This document shows, in pieces, positions 57,118-64,000 of a DNA stretch of 64,000 nt. A program made the position numbers and the translations under genes. Below the pieces are notes generated by a model, which saw only the letters and a program-made list of their open reading frames with translations, was not told the DNA's origin and ran no database searches. The DNA lies in contig CBDCGG010000002.1 in assembly GCA_965216605.1 (NCBI GenBank), forward strand, positions 496,001 to 560,000, read 5' to 3'. Source of the DNA: JABAAW01 sp965216605. GTDB taxonomy: Bacteria > Pseudomonadota > Alphaproteobacteria > JABAAW01. Each line of letters begins with the position of its first letter. The first letter of the stretch is position 1.

Positions 57118-58014
57118 ATGCCAACAACTTTAAAACCGCTGCAAGACAAAAAGACGCGATCCTTATCGCTCTCTGTGCTTGCGCTGTTGCGCCCTTTGGA
57201 ATGGAGCAAAGGCGTTTTTGTACTTTTTCCTGCCTTGTTTTATGATATCTCGCTCGTTGTGTGGAAGCCTGCCTTGTGGGGAGCGGTGCTTGCAAGCTTT
57301 GTGCTGTTTTGCCTTGCTGCCTCCGGCGTCTATGTCTTCAACGATCTGTTGGATATTGAACAAGATCGCAAGCATCCGATCAAGAAACATACGCGACCTC
57401 TCGCTTCAGGAGAGATCTCGAAGTCTTGGGCGTGGGGCATTTTTGTTGCGCTGTCGTCTGCCTGCTTTCTGTTGTCGGCAGCATTTGTGCCTGCGGTGTT
57501 TCCCTTTCTTCTCATCTATTGGCTTTTGATGCTTGCGTACAGCGCGAAGTTGAAGCATTGGGCGATCATCGATCTTTTTGTAATCGCGTTCGGCTTCTGC
57601 CTTCGCGTCGAGGCGGGTGCGGCGGCACTCGACGCTCCTGTTTCGCTGTGGATGCTGGCGACGACCTTGTGTCTTGCGTTGTTCCTTGCTGCCTCCAAGC
57701 GAAGGCAAGAGACACTTGCCAACAAGGCGCGCGCGCGGCGGGTGTTGAGCGTCTATTCCGTTCCTTTGATCGAACGTTATATGATGATCGCGGCGGTTTG
57801 CACGCTGATGTTTTACAGCTTTTTTGCAACCGACATTCGTCCGAAGCTGGGTTATACGATTCCCTTCGTGCTGTTCGGCTTCTTCCGCTACTTGCTGCTG
57901 ATCGAGCGTAGCTCTGACAAGGATTCTCCTACTGATCTGTTGTTTTCGGACAAATCTCTTTTGGCGTGCGTCGTCGTATGGGCGATGTTGTCGATGGTGT
58001 TGTTGTGGCACTAG
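57118..58014 (+). CDS. ubiA: UbiA-family decaprenyl-phosphate phosphoribosyltransferase (DPPR synthase-like)
   Basis: The product is 298 aa with about nine membrane segments. Motif I is NDLLDIEQDRKHPIKKHTRP (Asn75, Asp76, Asp79, Asp83), which fits the NDxxDxxxDRxHPxKxxRP pattern of DPPR synthase rather than the quinone or heme prenyltransferases. The second motif region is YSAKLKHWAIIDLFVIAFGF. The enzyme moves phosphoribose from PRPP to a polyprenyl phosphate, the first step to lipid-linked arabinose. ATG 57118 follows GGAG with a 9-bp gap. It overlaps the ribB start. Confidence 0.9.
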   Translation: MPTTLKPLQDKKTRSLSLSVLALLRPLEWSKGVFVLFPALFYDISLVVWKPALWGAVLASFVLFCLAASGVYVFNDLLDIEQDRKHPIKKHTRPLASGEISKSWAWGIFVALSSACFLLSAAFVPAVFPFLLIYWLLMLAYSAKLKHWAIIDLFVIAFGFCLRVEAGAAALDAPVSLWMLATTLCLALFLAASKRRQETLANKARARRVLSVYSVPLIERYMMIAAVCTLMFYSFFATDIRPKLGYTIPFVLFGFFRYLLLIERSSDKDSPTDLLFSDKSLLACVVVWAMLSMVLLWH

Positions 58015-58655
58015 AGGAGGGCTGTGAAGCTGTCGCTGCAGAAGTTGCCGAAGAAGTTGCTGTAGCTTTGGACGAGATTAAAGGCGGCAGGATGATCGTC
58101 GTCTCCGACGATGCGCACAGGGAGAACGAGGGCGACTTGATTATGGCAGCGCAATACGCGACCGAGCAACAACTCGCCTTTTTCGTGCGTTACACCAGCG
58201 GCATCGTCGCCGTGGCGATCTCTGCTGCGCGAGCCGCCTTGTTGCGCTGTCCGCCGATGGTACCTCTCAACGAGGCGCCCTTAGCGACAGCCTTCACCGT
58301 CTCGCTCGACGGGCGCGAGGGACTGACGACAGGCATTTCTGCCGAAGAGCGTGCAAGAACGATTCGCACGCTCGCCTGCCCTAGTGCGAAGGCGGAAGAT
58401 TTCGTCCGCCCAGGGCATGTCTTCCCTCTCATTGCGAAGGAGGGGGGCGTGATCGAGCGCGCGGGACACACCGAAGCGGCTTACGACTTGGCGCGACTGG
58501 CGGGGGCAGAGCCCGTGGGCGTGCTTGCCGAGATCGTCTGCGACGACGGCAGCGTCGCCAAGGGGCAGGTGTTGGTAGACTTTGCCCTTGCGCATGGGTT
58601 AAAAAAACTTTCGATCGAAAATCTCATTCGCTGGCGGAGGCTCAATCAACGATGA
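57978..58655 (+). CDS. ribB: 3,4-dihydroxy-2-butanone 4-phosphate synthase
   Basis: The product is about 225 aa. Family motifs: IKGGRMIVVSDDAHRENEGDL, FVRYTSGIVAVAIS, GLTTGISAEERARTIR, RPGHVFPLIAKEGGVIERAGHTEAA. It makes the four-carbon precursor of riboflavin. No GTP cyclohydrolase II domain follows, so this is the stand-alone form. The start is uncertain: the first 30 residues are Val/Ala/Glu-rich and overlap ubiA, and TTG 58069 would give a minimal protein. It overlaps znuA (ATGA). Its link with the arabinose genes may be only positional, although FAD is the cofactor of the DprE1-like enzyme. Confidence 0.92.
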   Translation: MGDVVDGVVVALEEGCEAVAAEVAEEVAVALDEIKGGRMIVVSDDAHRENEGDLIMAAQYATEQQLAFFVRYTSGIVAVAISAARAALLRCPPMVPLNEAPLATAFTVSLDGREGLTTGISAEERARTIRTLACPSAKAEDFVRPGHVFPLIAKEGGVIERAGHTEAAYDLARLAGAEPVGVLAEIVCDDGSVAKGQVLVDFALAHGLKKLSIENLIRWRRLNQR

Positions 58656-59719
58656 CGCACCCCTTAAAATTTCTCATCCTCGCTACAACCCTTCTGTTCC
58701 TCTCATCGCCATTTCTAAACGCTAAAGCCAAATCCAAATCCGCACCCCTCAAAATCGTCTCAACCGCAGCCCCTATACACGCGCTGCTCGTACATCTGAC
58801 GCACGGCGCACAAAAGCCGCATCTGCTCCTGCCGCCAACCATCATGCCGCACGGCGCAAGACTCACGCCGTCGCAAGCACGCATTCTGCACAACGCCAAC
58901 CTGCTCGTGCTTATCGGAGAATCCTTCGCCGCGCTCGAAAGCAACATCAAGCCAAGCGCAACCCGCCACATCGTCCGCCTCACAAAGCTGAAAGGAATCA
59001 CAATCCTGCCCATCGTACCAAAACATGACGAAGAAGAGCATGGTGAAGAGGAGCACGAAGCAGAGGAGCATGGAGAAGAGGAGCATGGAGAAGAGGAGCA
59101 CGGAGCAGAGGAGCACGGAGCAGAGGAGCACGGAGCAGAGGAGCACGAGGCAGAAGAACATGAAGCAGGAGAGCATCTTCATGAGGGCAGCGTCGATCCG
59201 CATGTGTGGCTCGATGTGGAGAACGCTCGTGTGATCGTCAAGCGTCTTGCCGAGATTTTGGCAAAACGCGACCCCTCCAACGCCGCGCTGTATCGCAAGA
59301 ACGCACGCTTGCAAGAGCTCTCTCTGCGTGCGCTCGATCAAGAGGTGCGCGCGCTCGTGCGCGGGATTTCGACAAGTTCTGTTGCGGCAAAATTTCTCGT
59401 GCTTCACGATTCCACCGCCTACTTTACAGCGCGCTATGGCATTCGCGGCAAAGAGCGTCTCTACGCTGCGCGTCACAACGCCACGCGCGATGGTCTGCGA
59501 CATACTTTGAATGTGCGCAAAAAGCTGCGTAGCGGAGACTATCGTTGTGTCATCGTGCAACCACAACTGCCGCGCGAGGTGCGTACACGGCTTTTAGGCT
59601 CTGATACGCGGGTTGTTGTCATCGATCCCTTGGGGGCAAAGTTGCCGCAGGACAAGAATTTTTACGCTAGCTTGTTGATGTCTGTTGCCGAGGGCTTCCG
59701 GGAATGCCTTGCTGGCTAG
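58652..59719 (+). CDS. znuA: Zinc ABC transporter substrate-binding protein
   Basis: The product is 355 aa. A signal peptide (FLILATTLLFLSSPFLNAKA) precedes the metal-binding protein. Zinc ligands are likely in IMPHGARLTPSQ, SVDPHVWLD, LVLHDSTAYF and VVIDPLGA. A loop of about 50 residues is built from EEHG, EEEHG and AEEHG repeats, a histidine/acid-rich loop typical of ZnuA that may collect zinc. The ATG overlaps the ribB stop. znuC follows after 22 bp. Confidence 0.94.
   Translation: MTHPLKFLILATTLLFLSSPFLNAKAKSKSAPLKIVSTAAPIHALLVHLTHGAQKPHLLLPPTIMPHGARLTPSQARILHNANLLVLIGESFAALESNIKPSATRHIVRLTKLKGITILPIVPKHDEEEHGEEEHEAEEHGEEEHGEEEHGAEEHGAEEHGAEEHEAEEHEAGEHLHEGSVDPHVWLDVENARVIVKRLAEILAKRDPSNAALYRKNARLQELSLRALDQEVRALVRGISTSSVAAKFLVLHDSTAYFTARYGIRGKERLYAARHNATRDGLRHTLNVRKKLRSGDYRCVIVQPQLPREVRTRLLGSDTRVVVIDPLGAKLPQDKNFYASLLMSVAEGFRECLAG
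59028..59175 (+). repeat. Tandem repeat encoding the His/Glu-rich zinc loop of ZnuA
   Basis: 15-bp units of the type GAGCACGGAGCAGAG repeat about ten times with small changes, always in frame. The array encodes alternating EEH/G or A residues. Length variation by slippage would change only loop size. Confidence 0.85.
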
Positions 59720-59741
59720 AATAAATCTGTAAAATGAAACG

Positions 59742-60485
59742 ATGATTCCACCCACAAACAAGCCGCGCAAAAAACCATCAGAAGTCCTGCTCTGCGCGGA
59801 CAAGCTCTCTGTCTCGCGCGGCGGCAAACAACTGCTGGAAGAAGTATCCATCACGCTAAAACGCGAAGAGATCGTAACGCTCCTAGGTCCAAACGGCGGC
59901 GGCAAAACAACCCTTCTACAAAGCCTACTAGGACTCTATCGCGCCTCGCACGGCAAGGTCTCACGCGCTAAAGGAATTCGTATCGGCTATGTTCCGCAAA
60001 AGCTGAACCCTAGCCCGCTCATGCCGCTCAGCCTTCGTCGTTTTGCGCATCTCGGCAACGATGCATCCGTCGATCGCGTCGAACAAAGTTTTTCAGAGCT
60101 GGGATTGTCTGCCCTAGCCTCGCATCCGTTGTACACGCTGTCAGGCGGCGAGTTGCAAAAAGCCTTGCTGGCACGCGCAACGGCAAAACAACCCGATTGT
60201 CTAGTGCTGGACGAACCCCTCTCCGGCGTCGACGAGGCGGGACGCATCCGTCTCTACGGCTGGCTGGAGAGTTACAGCCGTAAAAATCGCTGCGCCATCT
60301 TGATGGCATCGCACGATCTACACCTCGTGATGGCAGCGACCGATCGTGTCCTGTGCCTTGAGCGTCGTATCTGTTGCGAGGGCAAGCCGCAAACCGTCTC
60401 GCAAAGCAAAGCCTTCATACAGCTTTTCGGTAGCAATCGCTACGCGCTGTATGCGCACAAACACAAGACGAACGAGCGGCAGTAG
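59742..60485 (+). CDS. znuC: Zinc ABC transporter ATP-binding protein
   Basis: The product is 247 aa. Walker A GPNGGGKTT, signature TLSGGELQK, Walker B CLVLDEPLSGVD and MASHDLHLVMAATDRVLCL (switch and after) match ZnuC. GYVPQKLN is the Q-loop. It powers zinc import with ZnuA and ZnuB. No Zur-box-like palindrome was found in the 22 bp before it or before znuA. Confidence 0.95.
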   Translation: MIPPTNKPRKKPSEVLLCADKLSVSRGGKQLLEEVSITLKREEIVTLLGPNGGGKTTLLQSLLGLYRASHGKVSRAKGIRIGYVPQKLNPSPLMPLSLRRFAHLGNDASVDRVEQSFSELGLSALASHPLYTLSGGELQKALLARATAKQPDCLVLDEPLSGVDEAGRIRLYGWLESYSRKNRCAILMASHDLHLVMAATDRVLCLERRICCEGKPQTVSQSKAFIQLFGSNRYALYAHKHKTNERQ

Positions 60486-60507
60486 CCTTCACCCCCTTGT
60501 CCTTGCC

Positions 60508-61317
60508 ATGTTTTCTCTGTTGTCCGATCCCTTCCTTTGGAACGCGCTGAGCGCGGCGGTTTTGTTGGCGTGCATGTCCGGTCCTCTTGGCTGCATCACC
60601 GTTTGGAAGGGCATGGCGCGCTTCGGAGAAACCTTCGCGCATGTCGCACTCTTCGGCGCGGTGATCGCCGTCTTGGGCGGCTTGCTGCCAAGCGTCGGCA
60701 TGGTGGCGGTCGCACTAGTGCTGTCGCTGCTCTTGCCGTTGCTCGCCGAGCGCACGCGGCTACCCATCGACAGCCTCTTAGGAATATTAGCGCCTAGCAG
60801 CGTCGCGCTCGCGCTCGTCTTGGCGCAAGGGACAAACCTCTCCATAGACTTCGAGGCACTGCTGTTCGGAGAACTGCTAACAACGACAAAAGGCGACCTG
60901 ACAACAATCTTCATCGGACTCGCAACGACAAGCATCCTGCTGGCTTGCGTGTGGCGCGCCGTACTGCTGGACGTGCTCAGCCGAGACCTCGCGCTGAGCG
61001 AAGGATTGCCCGTGCGGCTCTACGATATTCTGACAACCGCCGCGTTGGGGATATTCATCGCCTTAGGCGTTCGGGTAGCAGGGTTGCTGTTGATCAACGC
61101 CTTTCTTGTTATTCCCGCATCCTGCCTCGTGATGCTTTCGCGCCGTAGCGTATTCTTGCAAAATCCCGAACGCATGGCTTTGGGCGCGGTTGTCGTCAAC
61201 ATCGTCTGCGTGCTGGCAGGCTTTGCGCTGGCACTGGCAGCCGATCTGCCCGCAGGAGCGAGCATCTGTGCCGTGTTGTTCTTCGTCTTTTGCTTGATGT
61301 CGGTCTTAGCGCGCTGA
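60508..61317 (+). CDS. znuB: Zinc ABC transporter permease
   Basis: The product is 269 aa with about eight membrane segments. ABC-3 family features: GPLGCITVWKGMARFGETFAH at the start, LLFGELLTTT in the middle, and GVRVAGLLLINAFLVIPAS near the end. It completes znuACB. ATG 60508 is used; an in-frame reading to 60346 runs back into znuC and is not needed. Confidence 0.94.
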   Translation: MFSLLSDPFLWNALSAAVLLACMSGPLGCITVWKGMARFGETFAHVALFGAVIAVLGGLLPSVGMVAVALVLSLLLPLLAERTRLPIDSLLGILAPSSVALALVLAQGTNLSIDFEALLFGELLTTTKGDLTTIFIGLATTSILLACVWRAVLLDVLSRDLALSEGLPVRLYDILTTAALGIFIALGVRVAGLLLINAFLVIPASCLVMLSRRSVFLQNPERMALGAVVVNIVCVLAGFALALAADLPAGASICAVLFFVFCLMSVLAR

Positions 61318-61419
61318 TAAAACGCGCGGGCAAAACGCGTTGGCGTTGCGCTCAAGCACGCTTGTTGGCTAGAGTAGAGAGAAAGCACGCGCGAGAAAAT
61401 AACGAGAGAGAGAAACAAT

Positions 61420-62304
61420 GTGACCGTATCTGCAAACCCCGATCACAATAGAAGGCAAGACGGAACAAAGGACGAGCCTCCTGATTTCTCTCCCTATTCT
61501 ACTTCGACCTTCGAGGTCTCCCTCGCTGCAAACGAGGAGGATATCGCCGCGGCGCAGGACTTGCGCTATCGCGTCTTCTACGAGGAGATGTCCGCCGAAC
61601 CCACGGCGGAAGCGGCGCGCTGTCGGCGCGAGGTGGATCCCTACGACACGCAAGCCGAGCATCTGCTTATCCGCGAGCGCAAACACGGCGCGCTGATCGC
61701 CTGCTATCGCCTTATGCGCCGCGCACGTCTGCCGGCAGGCACGCCCTTCTACAGCGAAAGCGAGTTCGACCTTTCGCACATGCTGTCGCATCCTTTGGCA
61801 GCCGATTCGCTGGAACTTTCGCGCGCCTGCGTTGCCAAGAGTTTCCGCACGATGCGCGTGCCTGCGTTGCTTCTCAGCGCGATCGGCTACTATATCAAAT
61901 ATCACAACATTCGTATGCTTTTCGGTTGCGGCTCGCTTCAAGGCATCGACCCCGATGCCTTGGCGATGCCTTTGTCGTGGATGTGGCACCACCACCTTGC
62001 CCCTGAGCCCTTGCGCGGCAAAGCGTTGGAGCATCTGTTTGAGCCGATGAACCGCATTAAAAAAGACGACCTGACCGCAAAGAAAGCCTTGCACATCATG
62101 CCGCCGCTCATCAAGGGCTACCTGCGCATGGGATGCTTCGTCGGCGACGGCGCCGTCATCGACCATCGCTTCAAGACAACCGACATCCTGCTGGTCTTGC
62201 CGATCAGCGACGACTTGATCGATCGCCGCTACTACCGCCGTTATGTTTTAAAGGATGCCGCGCGCAACGCAACTGCTCGCAACGCCATTCCTACGCAAAC
62301 CTGA
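61420..62304 (+). CDS. olsB: L-ornithine N-alpha-acyltransferase
   Basis: The product is 294 aa. GNAT-fold hydroxyacyl transferase of the OlsB type: AQDLRYRVFYEEMSAEPT, the acidic DPYDTQAEHLLI, LELSRACVAKSFR, and FGCGSLQGIDPDALA. It makes lyso-ornithine lipid from 3-hydroxyacyl-ACP and ornithine. The GTG start is preceded by a GAGAGAGAG run. The next gene, olsA, completes the pathway to ornithine lipid, a phosphorus-free membrane lipid often made under phosphate limitation. No Pho box was recognised upstream. Confidence 0.9.
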   Translation: MTVSANPDHNRRQDGTKDEPPDFSPYSTSTFEVSLAANEEDIAAAQDLRYRVFYEEMSAEPTAEAARCRREVDPYDTQAEHLLIRERKHGALIACYRLMRRARLPAGTPFYSESEFDLSHMLSHPLAADSLELSRACVAKSFRTMRVPALLLSAIGYYIKYHNIRMLFGCGSLQGIDPDALAMPLSWMWHHHLAPEPLRGKALEHLFEPMNRIKKDDLTAKKALHIMPPLIKGYLRMGCFVGDGAVIDHRFKTTDILLVLPISDDLIDRRYYRRYVLKDAARNATARNAIPTQT

Positions 62305-62330
62305 CCCCTTTTCAAAGGACAGGAGACCTA

Positions 62331-63227
62331 GTGTTCTGCGAAGCCGATCAGCGAACTCTGTCCTCTCTGTACAGCAACGCGCGTTTTCGTGTCTCTTGGG
62401 GGAGAATCGTCGTCAAATTGACCTGCATCCTGCTGTTGCTTGTCGCGAACACGATCGTTTTTCTGCCCTTTGCTTTGTTACGCCGTCTGCCACCTATCGG
62501 CTTGCGATCGCTCTTTTATAAAATGTATACGCACATTTTAGGCATCTCGTTGCGCACGCACGGCGCGGTGGCGGATACATCGCATGTGCTTTATGTTTCG
62601 AATCACATTTCTTACATCGACATCGCGGCTCTGATGTCCTTGACGGGCGCACGATTCGTCTCGCGCGGCGACATAGCGAGGCTTCCCTTCTTCGGCTGGC
62701 TGATGAAACATTACGGCACCGTATTCATCCATCGCACCCGCGTCGATGTTCGAGGACAAATCACCCTGCTGCATCGTCTTTTGGGCGAGGGCAGCCCTCT
62801 GTTGTTGTTCGGAGAAGGCACGACTAGCGACGGCAGAAGTGTCCTGCCCGTCAAGTCCAGCCTTTTTGCCGCCTTCGAATCGCTCCCCGCGAACAACCTC
62901 GCCCTACAGCCCATCAGCCTGCGCTACAGCCTGCTCGACGGAGTGCCGATGAGCACACACTGGGAACCCTTGTGCGCATGGCACGGCGAAATGTCCTTCT
63001 TGCCGCATCTCCGAGAGGTCTTGAGCCTGCATCGCATCACGATCGATGTCTATGTACATCCGTCCACGCCCATAGCGACAATCCCGACCACACAAAAAAA
63101 CTTCAAACGAAAAAAAATGGGAAGAAAGGATATGGCACATTTCTGCCAAGAGGAAATTCAAAAGGGATGCGCGCTGTTGCGCTACTTTGGGCAGGAAGAC
63201 GCGTCCCCCTTGCTGCCCAAGAAATAG
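62331..63227 (+). CDS. olsA: Lyso-ornithine lipid O-acyltransferase (PlsC family)
   Basis: The product is 298 aa. An N-terminal membrane helix (LTCILLLLVANTIVFLPFALL) precedes the HX4D acyltransferase motif in VSNHISYIDIAALM, and the second motif is LLFGEGTTSDGRSVLPVK. GTG 62331 follows AGGAGACCTA, a strong ribosome-binding site. It lies 27 bp after olsB. The last 46 bp overlap tail-to-tail with the minus-strand gene at the right edge. Confidence 0.9.
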   Translation: MFCEADQRTLSSLYSNARFRVSWGRIVVKLTCILLLLVANTIVFLPFALLRRLPPIGLRSLFYKMYTHILGISLRTHGAVADTSHVLYVSNHISYIDIAALMSLTGARFVSRGDIARLPFFGWLMKHYGTVFIHRTRVDVRGQITLLHRLLGEGSPLLLFGEGTTSDGRSVLPVKSSLFAAFESLPANNLALQPISLRYSLLDGVPMSTHWEPLCAWHGEMSFLPHLREVLSLHRITIDVYVHPSTPIATIPTTQKNFKRKKMGRKDMAHFCQEEIQKGCALLRYFGQEDASPLLPKK

Positions 63228-64000
63228 CGCGCGTCGTAGAGTTTGAACCTCTCCCTTACTTTGCCCGCCGCCCGTCGCTGAATTTTATCCAACAAAACGA
63301 CGCTGCAAAAGAGATTTTTCACATTTTTTTTGCGCACATAGGCGTGCATCAGCAGCAGGAAATTTTTTCCTTCCCACTTCTCCAACGAGGGGTAGGCGTA
63401 GTGGAACTGGTTAGGCTTGTCGTGCGTGATTTCAGGTGTCGGGTTGCAATCTCCTTGGACGCACGCGCTGTGCGCCAGCTTCGATACAAGCTGGTATGAG
63501 CGACCTGCGATCTCGTGTTGCGGAAAGGAAGCGCGTTGGATATCTACAACTTTTTGATAGACCTCGTCCCACCCGTAGACTTGATCGAAGCTGCCCTTCG
63601 GCATCCACTTAGCCGATAGCAGCGAGGCTACGAACAGCACGACCAAAAGGCTGCTCGGCAACAAGGCGAGAAGAACGAGGGGCTTGCGAAAGGTTTTTCT
63701 CCATCCCGCGCTGCCCAAAGCGACACACCCCACAGCGAACAGCATGATCGGAAAGATGGCCCAATTGACATAGACTCCTTTTTTCCACGCGGTGACCGAG
63801 AAGAAAGCCAACACGCACGCGCTGACGAAAAAAACATAGCGTTGTTGGATGGGCAAGCTGCTCCACCCCCGCTTGCCGCCCCAAACGGAGCGAACAAAGA
63901 CGAAGCAGAGGGGAATACTCACTGCTATCACGATGGACGCGGCGTATTCCAGCAGGTGTAGCATCCTCTCTAGAATCGACAGGTTGGAGGTGTTGAGGTG
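63182..64000 (-). CDS. Polytopic membrane protein, glycosyltransferase-39-like C-terminal part (cut by window edge)
   Basis: At least 272 residues; the frame is open to the right edge, so the N-terminus is outside. Four membrane segments are seen (AASIVIAVSIPLCFVFV, YVFFVSACVLAFFSV, NWAIFPIMLFAVGCVALG, LVLLALLPSSLLVVLFVASLL), followed by a soluble end with GWDEVYQKVVD and FHYAYPSLEKWEGKN. The layout resembles the C-terminal half of dolichyl-phosphate-mannose or ArnT-like glycosyltransferases, but no signature is complete. Unlike the five array genes it lacks the YYDSGLSGVRLPT end. The call is tentative. Confidence 0.6.
   Translation of the reverse strand, partial: HLNTSNLSILERMLHLLEYAASIVIAVSIPLCFVFVRSVWGGKRGWSSLPIQQRYVFFVSACVLAFFSVTAWKKGVYVNWAIFPIMLFAVGCVALGSAGWRKTFRKPLVLLALLPSSLLVVLFVASLLSAKWMPKGSFDQVYGWDEVYQKVVDIQRASFPQHEIAGRSYQLVSKLAHSACVQGDCNPTPEITHDKPNQFHYAYPSLEKWEGKNFLLLMHAYVRKKNVKNLFCSVVLLDKIQRRAAGKVRERFKLYDARYFLGSKGDASSCPK

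Noticed and set aside
58600..58660. Zur operator ahead of znuA
   Set aside because: No A/T-rich inverted repeat of the Zur type was seen; znuA overlaps ribB and is probably read from an upstream promoter.

Overview
The window looks like a stretch of chromosome from an alphaproteobacterium, most likely Rhodospirillales-like; the order is an inference. It carries several alphaproteobacterial or mitochondrial-type markers: the complex I accessory protein NDUFA12, a zf-CHCC (NDUFS6-like) protein, HdaA, DUF2155, a complete ccmA-I set, an aa3 oxidase operon with ctaB/ctaG, B12-dependent NrdJ, and ornithine-lipid genes olsB/olsA. Coding density is high. Many genes meet in 4-bp ATGA/TTGA overlaps, and TTG or GTG starts are common. 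No phage genes, insertion sequences or CRISPR arrays were seen.

Layout. 1-2.7 kb (minus): hemW (cut by the edge), rdgB, rph, an esterase and a zf-CHCC protein. 2.8-4.5 kb: an ABC ATPase and a DUF502 protein. 4.6-9.1 kb (minus): uvrD, a MATE pump and dnaQ. 9.2-11.8 kb: dapD, dapE, ptsN. 11.8-18.5 kb: all nine cytochrome c maturation genes. 18.5-26.3 kb: an unknown gene, hisZ, purA, a frameshifted zapE, purE, purK, an rluB-like gene and rsmD. 26.5-28.2 kb (minus): purM, purN. 28.5-31.7 kb: DUF2066, a PerM-type permease and hdaA. 31.8-35.6 kb (minus): nrdJ. 35.9-37.9 kb: NDUFA12, two tandem MlaD-like genes, DUF2155 and tRNA-Met. 37.9-46.0 kb: an EamA transporter and the cox operon (minus), split by two paralogous methyltransferases on the plus strand. 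46.1-54.6 kb (minus): five tandem paralogous multi-pass membrane proteins. 54.6-58.0 kb: tRNA-Ser, then dprE2-like and dprE1-like genes (minus), diverging from a decaprenyl-phosphate phosphoribosyltransferase-like ubiA gene. 58.0-63.2 kb: ribB, znuA, znuC, znuB, olsB, olsA. The right edge cuts a further polytopic membrane protein on the minus strand.

The most interesting part is 46.1-58.0 kb. The UbiA-, DprE1- and DprE2-like proteins are the three recognisable enzymes of the mycobacterial route to polyprenyl-phosphoryl-arabinofuranose. Directly beside them lie five GT-C-like membrane proteins of unknown family, each with an invariant D-x-R-x-Y-H loop motif. The simplest reading is a lipid-linked arabinose (or ribose) donor feeding an expanded set of membrane glycosyltransferases that build or modify a surface glycan. 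The array shows mosaic exchange between copies and a short relic of a sixth copy. The divergent dprE1/ubiA promoter region holds six 17-bp palindromic tandem repeats. The same palindrome also occurs inside a dispersed intergenic repeat family found elsewhere in the window.
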